A DNA stretch of 64,000 nt from Anomaloglossus baeobatrachus (taxonomy: Eukaryota; Chordata; Amphibia; Anura; Aromobatidae). Under the pieces are notes generated by a model, which searched no databases, was not told the origin of the DNA, and saw only the letters and a list, made by a program, of their open reading frames with translations. Both the position numbers and the translations under genes were made by a program. Shown here one piece after another: positions 20,670-32,240 of the stretch. The stretch is taken from the NCBI RefSeq assembly GCF_048569485.1, contig NC_134356.1, positions 471,703,893 to 471,767,892 of the forward strand. Reading direction: 5' to 3'. Position 1 is the stretch's first letter; each line of letters starts with the position of its first letter.

Positions 20670-20868
20670 GGTTACGGTTCCACTTGCATATGACTCGCGC
20701 GAGTCTCACATCGGTATCACCTGGCACGGCCGCACACTCTCCTGACAGGAGCAGGTCGGCTGCATTATTTCAATGCAGCTTAGGCGCACGTGTACGGAGA
20801 TCGTCAGGCCGTGCGAGGTGATACTGATGCAAGACTCGCGCAAGTCATATGCAAGTGGAGCTCCGGCA
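20670..20868. mobile_element. Short palindromic MITE, TAA flanks
   Basis: Arms containing TTCCACTTGCATATGACT and ending CACGGCC fold back over about 60 bp each. TAA lies on both sides (20667-20669 and 20869-20871). The CCACTTGC core near the tip is shared with the MITE at 14294-14737, so the two are related Harbinger-type MITEs. Confidence 0.7.
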
Positions 20869-21073
20869 TAAGTCTGCTGCTATGTTCAAGCCTTTTTAAT
20901 GTCTTAACCACTTCAGGTTTCCAAAGACAACAAGTGGGTAAAAGTAGTGAGCTGACCATCTTCAGGTGTTTTCTGCTATGAAGACGCTCTATAGTTTACA
21001 ATACAAGTCAATGGAAAGGCTCAAAAGATGCACAGATGTCTTTTTGATAGTTTTGCTTGAAAAACCCGTTTCT

Positions 21074-22410
21074 TTATAATTGAATGCAGTTGAAAAAAAA
21101 TTTCAGAAAATGATAGTAAAAAGACACCATAAAAACACTTAAAAAAAAAAAAAAACAAAAAAAAAACCCAAACCCAAAACGAATGGTCACAGCCCCCGGA
21201 CCATTAAAATAAGCACAATAGCGTTCATGATTAGACAACGCATCATGACGCCTACGTCCGGAGGGGGGGGTCAAGGAGGCAAGCTGAGGATCCTGATCCC
21301 GCCAGGCACCTGGGACCACTTCTCCATTTCCACTCTCATCTGTGTCCACATAGCCAGGTGGCATGTAGGCCTGTGCATCCCTTTTACGAAGAAAATTATG
21401 TAGAACACAACAGGCAAGCACAACACTGCCTATTGAAGCAAGCTTCAAATTAATGGGGGTGGAGAAAACTCTAAATTCGCTGGACATGATGCCAAAGGCA
21501 TTCTCAACCACCTGCCATGCCCTGGACAGTCTATAATTATAGACTCGGCAAGATGGAGTCAAAGAAGTTTGGGGATAGGGTCTCAGGAGATAGGTTTGTA
21601 GGAGAAATGCCTCATCGCCAACAAAAACAAAGTTCATGTTCCCACAATTGACAGAGTTTGGAGTCAAGGGCAACTCCGATCTTGCCAGCTGTTGGCCAAA
21701 TAGGGTGTGTTCCAATACCCCCCCATCAGAAACCCGGCCATTCATCCCCATATCAACTGTGATGAACTCCTAATTTGAGTTAACAAGGGCCATGAGGATA
21801 ATACTAAAATAACCTTTGTAGTTATAGAAGTATGAGCCATGGTTGGGGGGTTTGTGTGATCCCGATGTGCTTGCCATCCAAGGCACCACCACAGTTGGGA
21901 AACTGCCAATGGCTGGCAAAGTCACCAGCTATTTGTGACCATTCCACTGCCGATTTGGGAAATGGCATAAAGTCCTGAAGTGAGTGAATAATGTCCTCTT
22001 GGATTCACAAGCTCAGCAGGGCCTGGGACACAGCTGCTGAGTATTGTAGATCAGTTAGGGACCGTCCAGTGGCCAGGTACCGCAGGGTCACCCCCAAGCG
22101 CTCATCCACAGGGACGGCTACACGCGTGACAGTGTCCTTCCTCTGGATGTACGGACGCAAACTGTTGAGTAGGAATGTGAAGGACACTTCGGACATCCGA
22201 AGATAATTCCTAATGTCCTGTGGATTTCTTCCTTGAAGGTCCCAGACAAGCTGCATGTGTGTTTAAATTTGGCCGTCTCAACAGCCACTCACGGGACCAC
22301 ATACGCCGTCGTCGTTGATCGCGACGGGCTTGCTTTTGCTCCTCCTCCAACAAGGACGCTGTCACAATCAAACCAACAGACGCAACGACTTGTTCCGCAC
22401 TAGAAAGCAT
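21074..22410 (-). pseudogene. PIF/Harbinger transposase (DDE_Tnp_4 / HARBI1-like), broken
   Basis: The likely start is the Met at 22408-22410 (MLSSAEQVVA), just after TTTTCTATTGCAG, a good splice acceptor. The N-terminal RRRMWSREWLLRR and the segment NYLRMSEVSFTFLLNSL match vertebrate Harbinger transposases. The first catalytic Asp lies in GGALDGKHIGI and the second in FVFVGDEAFLL. The Glu is in RAWQVVENAFGI. Defects: a frame change near 22256, an in-frame TGA near 22008 (probably from CGA), a frame change at a C6 run near 21850 and a TAG near 21772 (probably from a Tyr codon). The C-terminus after NHERYCAYFN is probably read into non-coding DNA. Confidence 0.88.
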
Positions 22411-22617
22411 GCTGACCCTGCAATAGAAAAGACACGTATCAGAGGTGCTGCACAGACACATGAAAGTAATTAAGAGTGGACATGTATAGTGATATGTTTT
22501 AAAAAAAAAAAAAAAAATACATGCGGCCAACATGTGCTTACAGGTGTATGAACAAGTGAACAATGCAGGATAGGGCTCCGTGTTTTTTAACTCCGGAAGT
22601 ATGCACAAAAACAAGGT

Positions 22618-22631
22618 CTAAAATTCATTTT
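22618..22631. repeat. Target-site duplication of the LINE, left copy
   Basis: CTAAAATTCATTTT, identical to 29812-29825. Confidence 0.9.
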
Positions 22632-22646
22632 TGTTTTAATGTTTTG

Positions 22647-22652
22647 TTTATT
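22647..22652 (-). promoter_or_regulatory. LINE polyadenylation signal
   Basis: AATAAA on the minus strand, about 15 bases before the A-rich tail and target duplication. Confidence 0.75.
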
Positions 22653-23116
22653 GAAGCAGAAGAAAATAAAAATACATATATATCAGAAATCACAGTCTTA
22701 GCTTATACAATTACATTTGCATCAGCTGCTTCTCATTTTAACTCTAAGGCTCTAGTTACTTATGCGTTGTCTAGGCTTTCCAAATAGTAAGCTGAACCAT
22801 CGGAGACTGGGAAAGCCCAAATTAAATTAGTATCCTGGTTTCTGTTTTAAATTGCAACAATTTTTAACAACAAGTATCAAAGGAACAAGAAGTAGGGGGG
22901 GGGGCCCAGAATCTAGAAGAGCGAATTTTCATCGCATGAAATTCAATTCCAAGATTAGAGAGAGAGGGATAAAGAGACAGTAGGAAAGGGGAGACAGAAA
23001 GAAAGAAGAGGAGAAAGGAGAAGATTTTGGTCCTAGGTCCGTTCAGTCCATGGCAAGAATGGTTAGATAGCTATCAATCATCCCAATGGAGGAGGAGAGG
23101 TGTGGCTTATACTCCC

Positions 23117-26100
23117 CTATGTTGCCGTCTGCGAAGTCACTACTGAAAAATGAGGTTTAGACCTGTAGACCTGCCACGCCTCCCAGACCTGGAGGAAAGA
23201 GAGCATATTTTGACGTGAGAGGGCTGAGAGTTCTTCGACATGATATAATTGATTGATCTTCAGCAAAAGCTGTGTGAAAGTGGGAATTTTCGTTGTGCGC
23301 CACAGTTGGGCTATGAGTAGCTTACAAGCTGAGCTTACAAATGACGCCAGTTTTGAAGAAGCTTTATCTTTAGGCCACATTGGAAAGTTCAGAAGCATTT
23401 GACCAGGTTCCAGAACCCCCTGTTTGCCTGTGAGGTCTACTATTAACTGTGATGCCATCCGCCAAAAGGTCTGGACAATCGGACAAGTCCACCACATATG
23501 TAAATATGTACCCTTGTCCCTCTCTCATCGCCAGCATTGATCGGAGCTGGAAGAGCCCCATGTACTAGACAAGGTGGGGACAATGTACCATCTCGTGATC
23601 ACTTTAAATGAATTCTCTTGAACTCTCACACAGCAAGACGGACCGTGTGAGGCATTGTAAATTTGGTTTGTTTGTAAGTCGGTAAATGTAGTACTCAGAT
23701 CCCTCTCCCATCTTAGTATGTATGCTCTCTTTACCACCAGTTTTTTCGTAAGCAGGGTCTGGTACAGGTTAGAAAGAATTTTCCTGGGAGCCCGGGTTTG
23801 CATGCAAGAATATTCAAATGCAGTTAAAGGCCTGTTAAGATGAGTATGAGGTAATAATGGCTGAATCACGTGCTTTAATTTTGTATAATGAAGAAACGTG
23901 AGCTTAGAAAGGCCTGGGTTCATATCCATCTCCTGTTCAGAAATCAGAGAACCGTCCACCAGGAGATCAGCTAGCGGAACAATCACCTTGGTCAGGAATG
24001 AGGATTTCATGGATGCGGTTTGATTTACATCAGCGTCTAATATGTCGGAAACTTGGGTTAAAGGGGAGAGAGGCGGGGCCAATATCTCTCTGTTTTCCTT
24101 CCATTTGTGCACGAGAGTTCTTGTGAGCACATTTGTGAAGGATCTTTTATCCCTCTGGGTAGCTGGGAAAAGTAGCATAGCTCGCAGAGGTGTGGGGGCT
24201 AGGTATTCTTCTATAGGTATCCACAATTTAGTCGGAGGGCGTCTGATCCAGTCTATCGTTCTAGAAAGGACGGCGGCATTATAATATAACGATATATTGG
24301 GTAGTCCCATGCCCTGCCTATCCCTTGGGAGACTCAGCGTTTGAAAATTGATTCTCGGTTTATGTTTGTGCCAGACATAGTTGGAAATTAAGGAGTTACA
24401 CTGAGAGAGAAAAGATGAGGGAATTGGTATGGGTAACATTTGAAAAAGGTAAATAAACTTTGGAAGTATAATGCTTTTAATTAAATTTTTCCGACCTATC
24501 CACGAGAGGAATGGAGCCTTCCATGAGGCTATATGTGCGGTAAGTGTAGGAAGAAGGGGCTTGTAATTGAGGTCAAAAAGGGATTTGAAGGTTTTCCCCA
24601 ACTTAATGCCTAAGTATGTTATGTGATTATTTGGCCACCGAAAGGGGAACATGTTTTGGAGAGAATTAGTAACTTTGCTGGCGATATTAATGCTTAATGC
24701 TTCTGACTTTGATAGGTTCATTTTGAAGTTAGACCAACGACCATATTCCTCTAATATTTTCATAAAGGCAGGGAAACCCCTCTCCGGTCTGGACATTACC
24801 ACCAACAAATCGTCCGCAAAGGCGGCGGACTTGTGGTGAACTCCCTGTAAATTGAACCCCTCTATGTCCCGGTCCTGTTGAATGGAGGCTAGCAATGGCT
24901 CCATGACCAGGACAAAGAGTAGGGGGGATAAGGGGCAACCCTGCCTTGTGCCATTTTTAATGTCAAGAGGGTCGGTGAGGGTATTATTTATTTTAATCCT
25001 GGCCGTGGGGGATGTGTACATCTGGAGGATTGCGCGTATGATATCTGGGGGAAAGTGAAAGGCCTCTAGCGTCCCCCGTAAGAAGGTCCAGTCCACTCTG
25101 TCAAACGCCTTCTCGGCGTCCGTTCCCAGCAGCACTAGAGGCAATTTATGAATCCTGGCGTATTGCATTAGGTTTATTACTCTCAGTGCGTTATCCTTCC
25201 CCTCTCTGCCTCTGACAAAACCTGATTGTTCTGGAGAGATGAGATCTGGAAGAATATCTGCCACTCGATTGGCTATTAAGCTAGCATATATCTTTAGGTC
25301 CACATTCAAGAGAGAGATGGGCCTATAATTTCCACAGCACTCTGGGTCTTTCCCATCTTTGTGTATTAATGATATGTGCGCCTCTAGTGCTTGTTTGGGT
25401 ATAGGGTCACCGAGTAGAATAGCGTTGCATGAAGCTAGGAGATGATCCCCCAAAATATCAAAGAATGTCTTATAATAGATAATGGGAAGGCCATCTGGAC
25501 CTGGAGCCTTCCCCACGGGGCTCCTGGACAGGACGGCCTGAACCTCCGCCCGGGAGAACGGTTTTCCTAGGGACTCCTGTTGTGTTTTAGTGAGTTTCGG
25601 GAGATTTAATTTAGTTAAGTAGTTTTGTATATCACATTTCCTCTTGTCTCTCTCTAATGTCGACTCTTCCGGACGGATTTGGTATAGGTTTTTATAAAAG
25701 CGAAGGAATTCATCCGAGATTTGAGAGTAGTCTTGCGTACGGTGACCCTTTGTGGTTTTAATTGCATGTATGAACGTACGAGCCTGTCTTTTTTTTATCA
25801 TGGACATCATAAGTTTAGAAGCCCTGTCCCCATGTAGGAACAAACGATTCCTCCAACTGAGATAAAACTTAGCCGACTGCTTTTTGAGTGTATCTCTCAG
25901 TTCAATGCGCTTCGCAGTCAGCTGTTCTAATGTCTGTTGGTAGAGGGACTTCTTATGCTGGGCTTCCAACATGGCTATCTCAGCATACAGAGTCTGCAAG
26001 AACAAATTTCTCTGCTTGTTGAGATGTGAGGAGATGGAGATCAGTTCTCCCCTAATGACCGACTTATGCGCTTCCCACAGCAACGGGGCCGCAATATCTG

Positions 26101-26947
26101 GTGCCTTGTTCTCTGCAAAATAATTACGGAGACATTCAGATATGCGCTTCTTATTTGCTTCCGAGGAGAGAATTGCTTCATTCAATCTCCACGTACGATG
26201 TGGCCAATACGGCCTCAGAAGTGAGAAACTAGTTGCAACATAAGCATGGTCAGAGTAGGGTGTTGATTGGATCTCTGAATCTTTGACATTGGATAATAGG
26301 TGTCTAGGTAAAAAAATGTAGTCTAGTCTGTGGTATGATTTATGAGGATTAGAGAAGAAAGTGAAGTCTTTTGCTGTGGGATGTTGATAGCGCCAGATGT
26401 CTATAAGAGAGAGGGATTGGAGAGAGCATTTTATCCGAGATAGGCCTTTTAAAGAAAGGTGACTTTTCTTTGCAGTAGAGTATAACTTGGGCTCCATAGC
26501 CACATTAAAGTCACCGCACAATATTGGAGTACCCTCTGCAAAATTGCGAAATTTTTTGAGCGTGGATAACAACCATCGAATCTGTCTAACATTTGGGGCA
26601 TATATATTCCCTAGGGTTACCACAGAGCCCGCTAACATACCCTTGACGAAAATATATCGACCCTCCGGGTCAGTAGCGACCTCTTGGGTTAAAAAGGGTA
26701 TATCCTTAGCGAGCGCTATAGAAACCCCTCTAGAGCCTTTGCGTGTGGAAGGGGCGTGAAACCAAGTGTTGTAGTGTGCTTTGGAAAAGCTTGGGATTTG
26801 GCCCTCACAAAAATGCGTTTCTTGGAAGAATATCATATCGGCATGCCTCTTTTTTAGGCTATGTAAGGTCTGTGACCTTTGTACAGGGGAGTTCAGTCCA
26901 TGTGCATTAAGGCTTATTACCGTAAATACCTTATGGTGTGATGCCAT
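23117..26947 (-). pseudogene. LINE ORF2: AP endonuclease and reverse transcriptase, one stop
   Basis: ORF2 is 1276 codons long with a single in-frame TGA at 23525-23527. The N-terminal AP-like endonuclease shows SLNAHGLN (about residues 13-20), FFQETHF, LCGDFNVAM and SDHAYV. The reverse transcriptase shows GPDGLPIIYY, NYRPISLLN, GTRQGCPLSPLLF and the catalytic AFADDLLVV (Asp pair near 711-712). The C-terminal zinc-knuckle reads CWR-stop-ERDKGTYLHMWWTC, so the stop has replaced one of the zinc-binding cysteines (TGC or TGT to TGA). The last 135 codons remain open. ORF2p normally nicks the target and copies the LINE RNA in cis. Its layout and ORF1 partner fit the L1 clade. Confidence 0.95.
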
Positions 26948-27225
26948 GTTGGTACAATCGGGAGGACAGTCTGTTCTTTTCCCATCGGAATGAATGGACC
27001 GGACCTATGACCAATGTGAGGGTGAAGAAGACAGAGAGACTAGGGAGTAGAGAGAGGTTTAGAGAAGAACAAGGTATTAGTATCAACATTTTCAACTTTT
27101 GAAATTCAAACAAAAGAGAGTGTGCCTCAAGAGGGAGCAAAAAGTGCGAAACCTCTGTAATAACTTCATATTTTAGGTTAGCATAAACAGTTATATATAT
27201 CAGAAGACCCAATCAGGAGACCCCT

Positions 27226-28311
27226 TCAAGGGGGCTCGCCAGCAAAGTTCATCTGCAGTTTCTTCGCCGCTTTGCGCCGGGATCTGTGGGTCTTTGGGGT
27301 GAGGCTATGCCACGGTGCCGGATCTGGAAGCATTTGTAGTGTAGCCGCCGAACGATGAATTTCCAGCTCCGGATATTTATCCAGTGTGATCCCCAAATCT
27401 TCACAGACCTTTCTTATGTCAGCAGAGGTCTTGGCTTGGTAGTGCTTTCCATTAGCAGTTATGGCGATGCCGAACGGAAATAACCAGCGGTACGGAAACT
27501 GGCGTTGGCGTAACACCGTTGTGAAGGGTTGTAGTAGCCTTCTTTTGGTCAGGGTGGAGGAAGCAAGATCTTGGAAAATCATAATATTAGAGCCTTCATG
27601 ACTTATAGAGTCTGCTTCTCTGGCTTTTTTAAGAGTAAGTTCTTTAACTCGATAATCCAGGAAGCGGCAAATGACATCCCTTGGTGGTTCCCCTTGTTTA
27701 GGTCGGGGTCTCAGAGATCTATGGGCTCTTATCAGGTCCAATGTTGGAGCAGGGTCAGAATCTATCAAATCAGAAAAGATGCCCTGTAGGGTCGGGATCA
27801 AAGCCTCATTTGCTACCGATTCTGGAAGACCCTTTAATCTGAGGTTGTTTCGCCTTTCTCTATTTTCATGGTCTTCCAGAATGGTATGAATTTGATTGAT
27901 ATTATCCTCCTGTTGGCGAAGACAGGAGATGACAGTGTTGGAGGTGGAGGTTATTGTGGCTTGAGCCGCTTCGAGGGATTCCACCCTGTGTCCAATTTGG
28001 CCAATTTCTTGCTTGATATCTGAAAGCTCCCTTGCTACCGGTTCCAACGCATTTTTAAGGATCCGTTTTATAAAAGATCTTGAGATGGGGAGACTCTTGC
28101 TATTATCCGCACCTTCAATGTCACTGTCCTCATCATCCATATCTGGTATGTCTGTAGTAGACGTACTTTGAGGGCTGCCTGTTTTGGTGTCAACTGTATG
28201 AAGATGTTTTTTAAGAAATTTATCGACATCAGCCTGAGTGGTAGATTTAACTGGTCTGGGCAAAGAGCTGGCCCGTGCGTTGCCAATTTTTCCCATGTTA
28301 AAGTCAGACAT
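27226..28311 (-). CDS. LINE ORF1: L1-type RNA-binding protein
   Basis: An intact 361-residue frame. An acidic, disordered N-terminal region (about 1-75) is followed by a coiled coil (about 85-150, e.g. LSDIKQEIGQIGHRVESLE). Then comes the L1 ORF1 RRM signature ENRERRNNLRLKGLPES (about 149-165) and a C-terminal domain with FLDYRVKELTLKKAR and FPFGIAITANGKHYQ. The tail is basic (HRSRRKAAKK). In L1, ORF1p trimerises through the coiled coil, binds the LINE RNA and acts as a nucleic-acid chaperone. It lies 278 bases upstream of ORF2 on the same strand. No break is visible. Confidence 0.93.
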   Translation of the reverse strand: MSDFNMGKIGNARASSLPRPVKSTTQADVDKFLKKHLHTVDTKTGSPQSTSTTDIPDMDDEDSDIEGADNSKSLPISRSFIKRILKNALEPVARELSDIKQEIGQIGHRVESLEAAQATITSTSNTVISCLRQQEDNINQIHTILEDHENRERRNNLRLKGLPESVANEALIPTLQGIFSDLIDSDPAPTLDLIRAHRSLRPRPKQGEPPRDVICRFLDYRVKELTLKKAREADSISHEGSNIMIFQDLASSTLTKRRLLQPFTTVLRQRQFPYRWLFPFGIAITANGKHYQAKTSADIRKVCEDLGITLDKYPELEIHRSAATLQMLPDPAPWHSLTPKTHRSRRKAAKKLQMNFAGEPP

Positions 28312-29811
28312 ATATACTTTTATGCTTGAAAGAATATATAATATGGGTTAGGTCACTCCGCTCCCTCCAGATAGCACAGATTTTAGAACATTATATTCCC
28401 TCAAAGAGGTGGAAATAGGCGAGGAGAGAAAGACTTTATGTTGGCGATACGGCTATGTGGTCTCTCTCCGCATCATCTTCCTCCAAAGGCCACTCCTATA
28501 GCCTCAGTGCCCGTGCCGGTGTATGGGGCCTGTATTTGAGAATTTTTCCTGCCGTCCGCTAGTCCGCCACTTAAGGAAAGTCCAGATCTGGGCCGATAGG
28601 GTTCCCTGCAGTGTGTGAAAAGGGGGGAGGGGTGGAGAGCAGAGTAACCCCCTATGGCTCCTGATGCCTCCTTGCAGATCAGGAAAGAGGTCTCCTGCAA
28701 CCGAGTCCCCTTCTCTATCCTCGCCCTCCACCAGTCTGACCCCCAGCTCCGGGGAATGCTTCCCTGCACCTCTCACTCAGCGCCAGTCTCTGTTCTCTTA
28801 GCTCCTTCAGCAGTAACCCCCAGCAGCGTGTCCTGGCACTGAGCTGCGTGGACAATCTGTGCAAGGGGGCGCAGGACGCCGGCTGCACGCGACTGGGCCC
28901 GGCCGGTATCTCAGGACGGATTCAGGGTCTTTGTGTGGGGAAGCTGCCGACACGCTGACGGACAGAGGGAAAGGGCACACTCACCGCCCGTTCTTCTCAA
29001 CTCCACTCTCAGCAGTGATGCTGCCGCTGAGCCACACAGGGGGGTAATGGAGGGGGGGGTGCCTGGATGCTGAGTGCTCGCAGCTGGGCCCGACCGTCAC
29101 CGCAGGCCGGACTTGGAGCCTCGGAGCGGGAGAGGAGCAGGCGTATAGCCGGACGCTAGAAGATGTCCCACTCACCGCCAGGCCCTCGCTCAGGTGCTGC
29201 AGGCTTCTCCCGAAATGCCGAAGTGCCACTCTCCGCCACGTCCCAGGAGCTCCGCGCGGCCTCTCCAGAAAACCGTGCGGCCCGCTGCTCCCGCGCCTCA
29301 GACCCTCCGCCCGTCCAGCTGGTGAGTATCGGATCTCTTCACCTCCCCAGGTCCCGCTCCTGCAACCCGCGCGGTCTCAGCACCATCCACCCTCCTCAGG
29401 GCCTGGCGGGTGGGAAGCTAAAATGGCGGCGGCGGCTCCCTGAAGCGTCGGACCAGCCCGGACCAGGAAAAAAACAGATGGGGGACGGCAATCTTCTGCC
29501 CTCGGTCTGTACCTTCTGATCCCCCCGGTGGGCTCTGTCTTTCCTCCGGCAGGTGCCTCCGATAATGGGGCTGCACTTCTCTGGCCTGTCGCCACCAATG
29601 TCCTGGCAGGCCGCAGCTATGGCTGAGTCCTGGGGTGCCTTCTCATGGATATCGCCAGAAAATGGAGGTTCCTCCCTTCTTGTGGCGTTCTGGGGACTTG
29701 GATGGGTAGGCCAGATGGGTGAAATATCTGCCAGGGAGCAGGATGCCTATGGATACATCAGGAGCTCCAGCATCCACGTCTGCCCCTGACAGCGGCCATT
29801 TTGGACTCATC
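28312..29811 (-). promoter_or_regulatory. LINE 5' UTR with internal promoter
   Basis: A GC- and CpG-rich region of 1.5 kb between the 5' end and ORF1. Immediately inside the 5' end, AGCGGCCATTTTGG on the plus strand (29791-29804) reads CCAAAATGGCCGCT on the sense strand, matching a YY1 site. L1 elements of mammals carry a YY1 site at the same place. A further AAAATGGCGGC is near 29419-29429 on the other strand. No coding signal is seen. Confidence 0.75.
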
Positions 29812-29825
29812 CTAAAATTCATTTT
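29812..29825. repeat. Target-site duplication of the LINE, right copy
   Basis: CTAAAATTCATTTT, identical to 22618-22631. Confidence 0.9.
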
Positions 29826-30341
29826 AAAACAAATATGAACCTACCCAAAAGATGCAGTCAACCAGGACAAAAGATAGTAGCCGAAAATGAAATAACACAC
29901 GTCACAGCAGAGCTCTGTAAAGAAACGCACACAGGACCGCGGGCAGCCACAAAGTACATCAATGAAAATTTGTGTCCGCCTTATCAACCATGGCTGCCAA
30001 ATCAGAATGCAGTTGGGACCACCAATCAGAGCGGAGGAGGCATGGAGCATTGCTCGTAACGACACGCCCGTGTCGCTGATGACGGACACACTAACTATGT
30101 TGTTCGTCGTTGGCAGGTGTCAAACATAGCAATATGTCTGCTGTGTTCGAAATGACTAACAATATTTTGAAACTGAACGATGTGTCAACAATCAATGATT
30201 TTCACTATTTTTAAGATCATTCGGAGTCGCTCGTAGGTGTCACACGCAACGACGTCGCTAACGACAACTGAAGTGCGTCACAAAAACCGCGACCCCGACA
30301 ACATATCGGCAGATAAATCGTAGCGTGTAACGGGGCCTTTA

Positions 30342-30570
30342 CTCCTATGCATCCTTCATCAGCACTGGCATACAGATCACCAGTCTTCATGAGTCGGTCC
30401 AGAATGTTCCATTTCTACTAGGAGATTAGGGTTTGTGCACTTTTTGCTTTTTTGGGTTTTGTTTTGAAGGCGGGTAAAGTTGAAAGCTGGTTGTCAGGAA
30501 TTCCTGTGGTATTAAAAGTGTTTTAGCTCTTATATGGTTTTGAACAGATTTGTAAAGCCTTTTCCCCCGA

Positions 30571-30602
<32 letters not shown>

Positions 30603-32016
30603 TTTTTTTTTTTACTTGGCAGTTTCAGGTTTCAAGTAAATGTCACTTCTATTTTTTGTTTTTTTCCTTTTGAGGATTTCAAAACCTCATCTGAAAGAAA
30701 GTAAAAACCCCAGAAACATACAAAATTTTGCAATAAGATCAATAGGAAATTTTTTTCCAAGAGAGAGTACTTAAGTATTTTAAGCAGTTTTTGATGTGGG
30801 TTGTCAATTTCTGCTTCAAAATATTCATCAAAAACTGTGTGACCATTACCTTAATAAGAGAATGTTCTTACAGATTTTTAGGTGCTTAATCGCCAAAGTC
30901 CACATTGAAAAAAAAAAGTGCTTCAAATCTACTTGTAACAAAGTTACCATCAATTTGAATGAGAAAATGCCCCTATATTGCACATTGTTTTTTTTCCAAC
31001 ATGGATTTGTAAACACGCGGTAAAAAAAAAATGAAGCATGACATGGAGTGCTAATCAGAATTTTTTTTTAGTGCAAAAAAAAATAAATTGCAGCGGGCAC
31101 TAGTTTCTTCCATGTGTTGGATGAGACTCGCCCATTCAGGTCTACGGGTGCAGAAAAAATACAAAAATTGGATTCCATGAGTACGCAACTCCAATACAGC
31201 TGGGGCATCACCCGCTAGGGTGCTCTGTCCTGTATCGCTTTCTACCGCTAGCCGCACCGCACGGCCAGTGTGGGGACATCTTGAGCAGCACCTAGCTTCA
31301 CCGCCATAGCCACTCAAGGATTTTTATTCATACGACCAACCCAGTATCCTACCAGCCACGGACACTCCTCTCCATTTCAGTAAGTGGCAGTTATCGCACT
31401 GATTTGATCGATGCCAATCAGCTCAGTGCTCTTACTTTTAGTGAACTGTTTTCAGAAGCCATCAGCATCTAATTGCTCACTTGTTTAGGTGATTTTTTTT
31501 TTTTTTACTTTATCATCAGAAGTGATATATAATATATATATATATATATCTATCCATTCTGTATTTTTTTTATCTACATTTCTTTATCTATATCCTCATG
31601 GTGTATTTGCAGTTGTATCAATTATATCAATTGTCTGCAATTTAGCTTATTTACTAGCACACTTGGGTATCATCACCCAACATCCTCATTTTTCATGAGC
31701 TAGTGGCTGTACTTGTATAGGCAGTATAGCCGTATATACAAGGTGGCCATAAAATAACCTAAAGTGTTTGGAGCCATGTGCAGACTAAGTGTACATAATT
31801 GGCTGAAAACTGGTATTTATGCTATTTAAGGCATGGGGAAACTGAAGGCATCTTAATTTTGTTTTCCACAAGGTGAAAATGTGGTGCTGTACAGTGAGCG
31901 AGCGGCCCAAACATCATGTGCCAATAATTGGAGATGTCACAATTGTTCCACAGACTAGCATAACTGTTCAATATGGCTGCCATCATGCATGATGATCATG
32001 TTCATGCTATGCTATG
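30342..32016. other. No gene recognised; simple repeats
   Basis: A/T-rich DNA with an (ATT)n tract at about 30572-30601 and a (TA)n tract at 31528-31549. Short open frames lack support. The stretch 31740-31990 has a faint look of old transposon sequence but no family could be assigned. Confidence 0.55.
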
Positions 32017-32021
32017 TTTAT

Positions 32022-32240
32022 AGGCTGTATAGGCAGTATATGTATAGGCAGTATATGTATAGGCAGTATATGTATAGGCAGTATATGTATAGGCAGTATA
32101 TGTATAGGCAGTATATGTATAGGCAGTATATGTATAGGCAGTATATGTATAGGCAGTATATGTATAGGCAGTATATGTATAGGCAGTATATGTATAGGCA
32201 GTATATGTATAGGCAGTATATGTATAGGCAGTATATGTAT
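32022..32240. repeat. 15-bp minisatellite, about 14 units
   Basis: The unit TGTATAGGCAGTATA repeats almost perfectly. Because 15 is a multiple of three, each frame is periodic with five residues. Confidence 0.95.

Larger units (their letters stand above)
22632..29811 (-). mobile_element. Full-length L1-like LINE, 7.2 kb
   Basis: The element runs on the minus strand. It has a GC-rich 5' UTR (28312-29811), ORF1 (27226-28311), ORF2 (23117-26947) and a 3' UTR ending in an A-rich tail. The polyadenylation signal AATAAA lies at 22647-22652. Identical 14-bp target duplications (22618-22631 and 29812-29825) bracket it, which proves that the 5' end is complete. It inserted into the upstream part of the Harbinger transposon and is therefore younger. 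Low decay (one stop in about 1640 codons) suggests a fairly recent insertion. Confidence 0.93.
21074..30338 (-). mobile_element. Harbinger transposon split by an L1-like LINE
   Basis: The transposase lies at 21074-22410. Its upstream region continues to 22617, is interrupted by the LINE, and resumes at 29826. The outer end at 30338 reads, reverse-complemented, AGGCCCCGTTACACGCTACG, a Harbinger-type terminus flanked by TTA (30339-30341). The opposite terminus was not found between 20869 and 21074 and is probably lost. The Myb-like partner protein that Harbinger elements usually encode was not recognised. Confidence 0.6.

Noticed and set aside
28473-29598. Several 60-118 codon frames in the GC-rich 28.5-29.6 kb region as a host gene or CpG island
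   Set aside because: The region lies inside the LINE target duplication and directly upstream of ORF1, so it is the LINE 5' UTR.
31740-31990. Possible old transposase-like sequence
   Set aside because: No frame longer than a few dozen codons and no recognisable motif or terminal repeat could be found.
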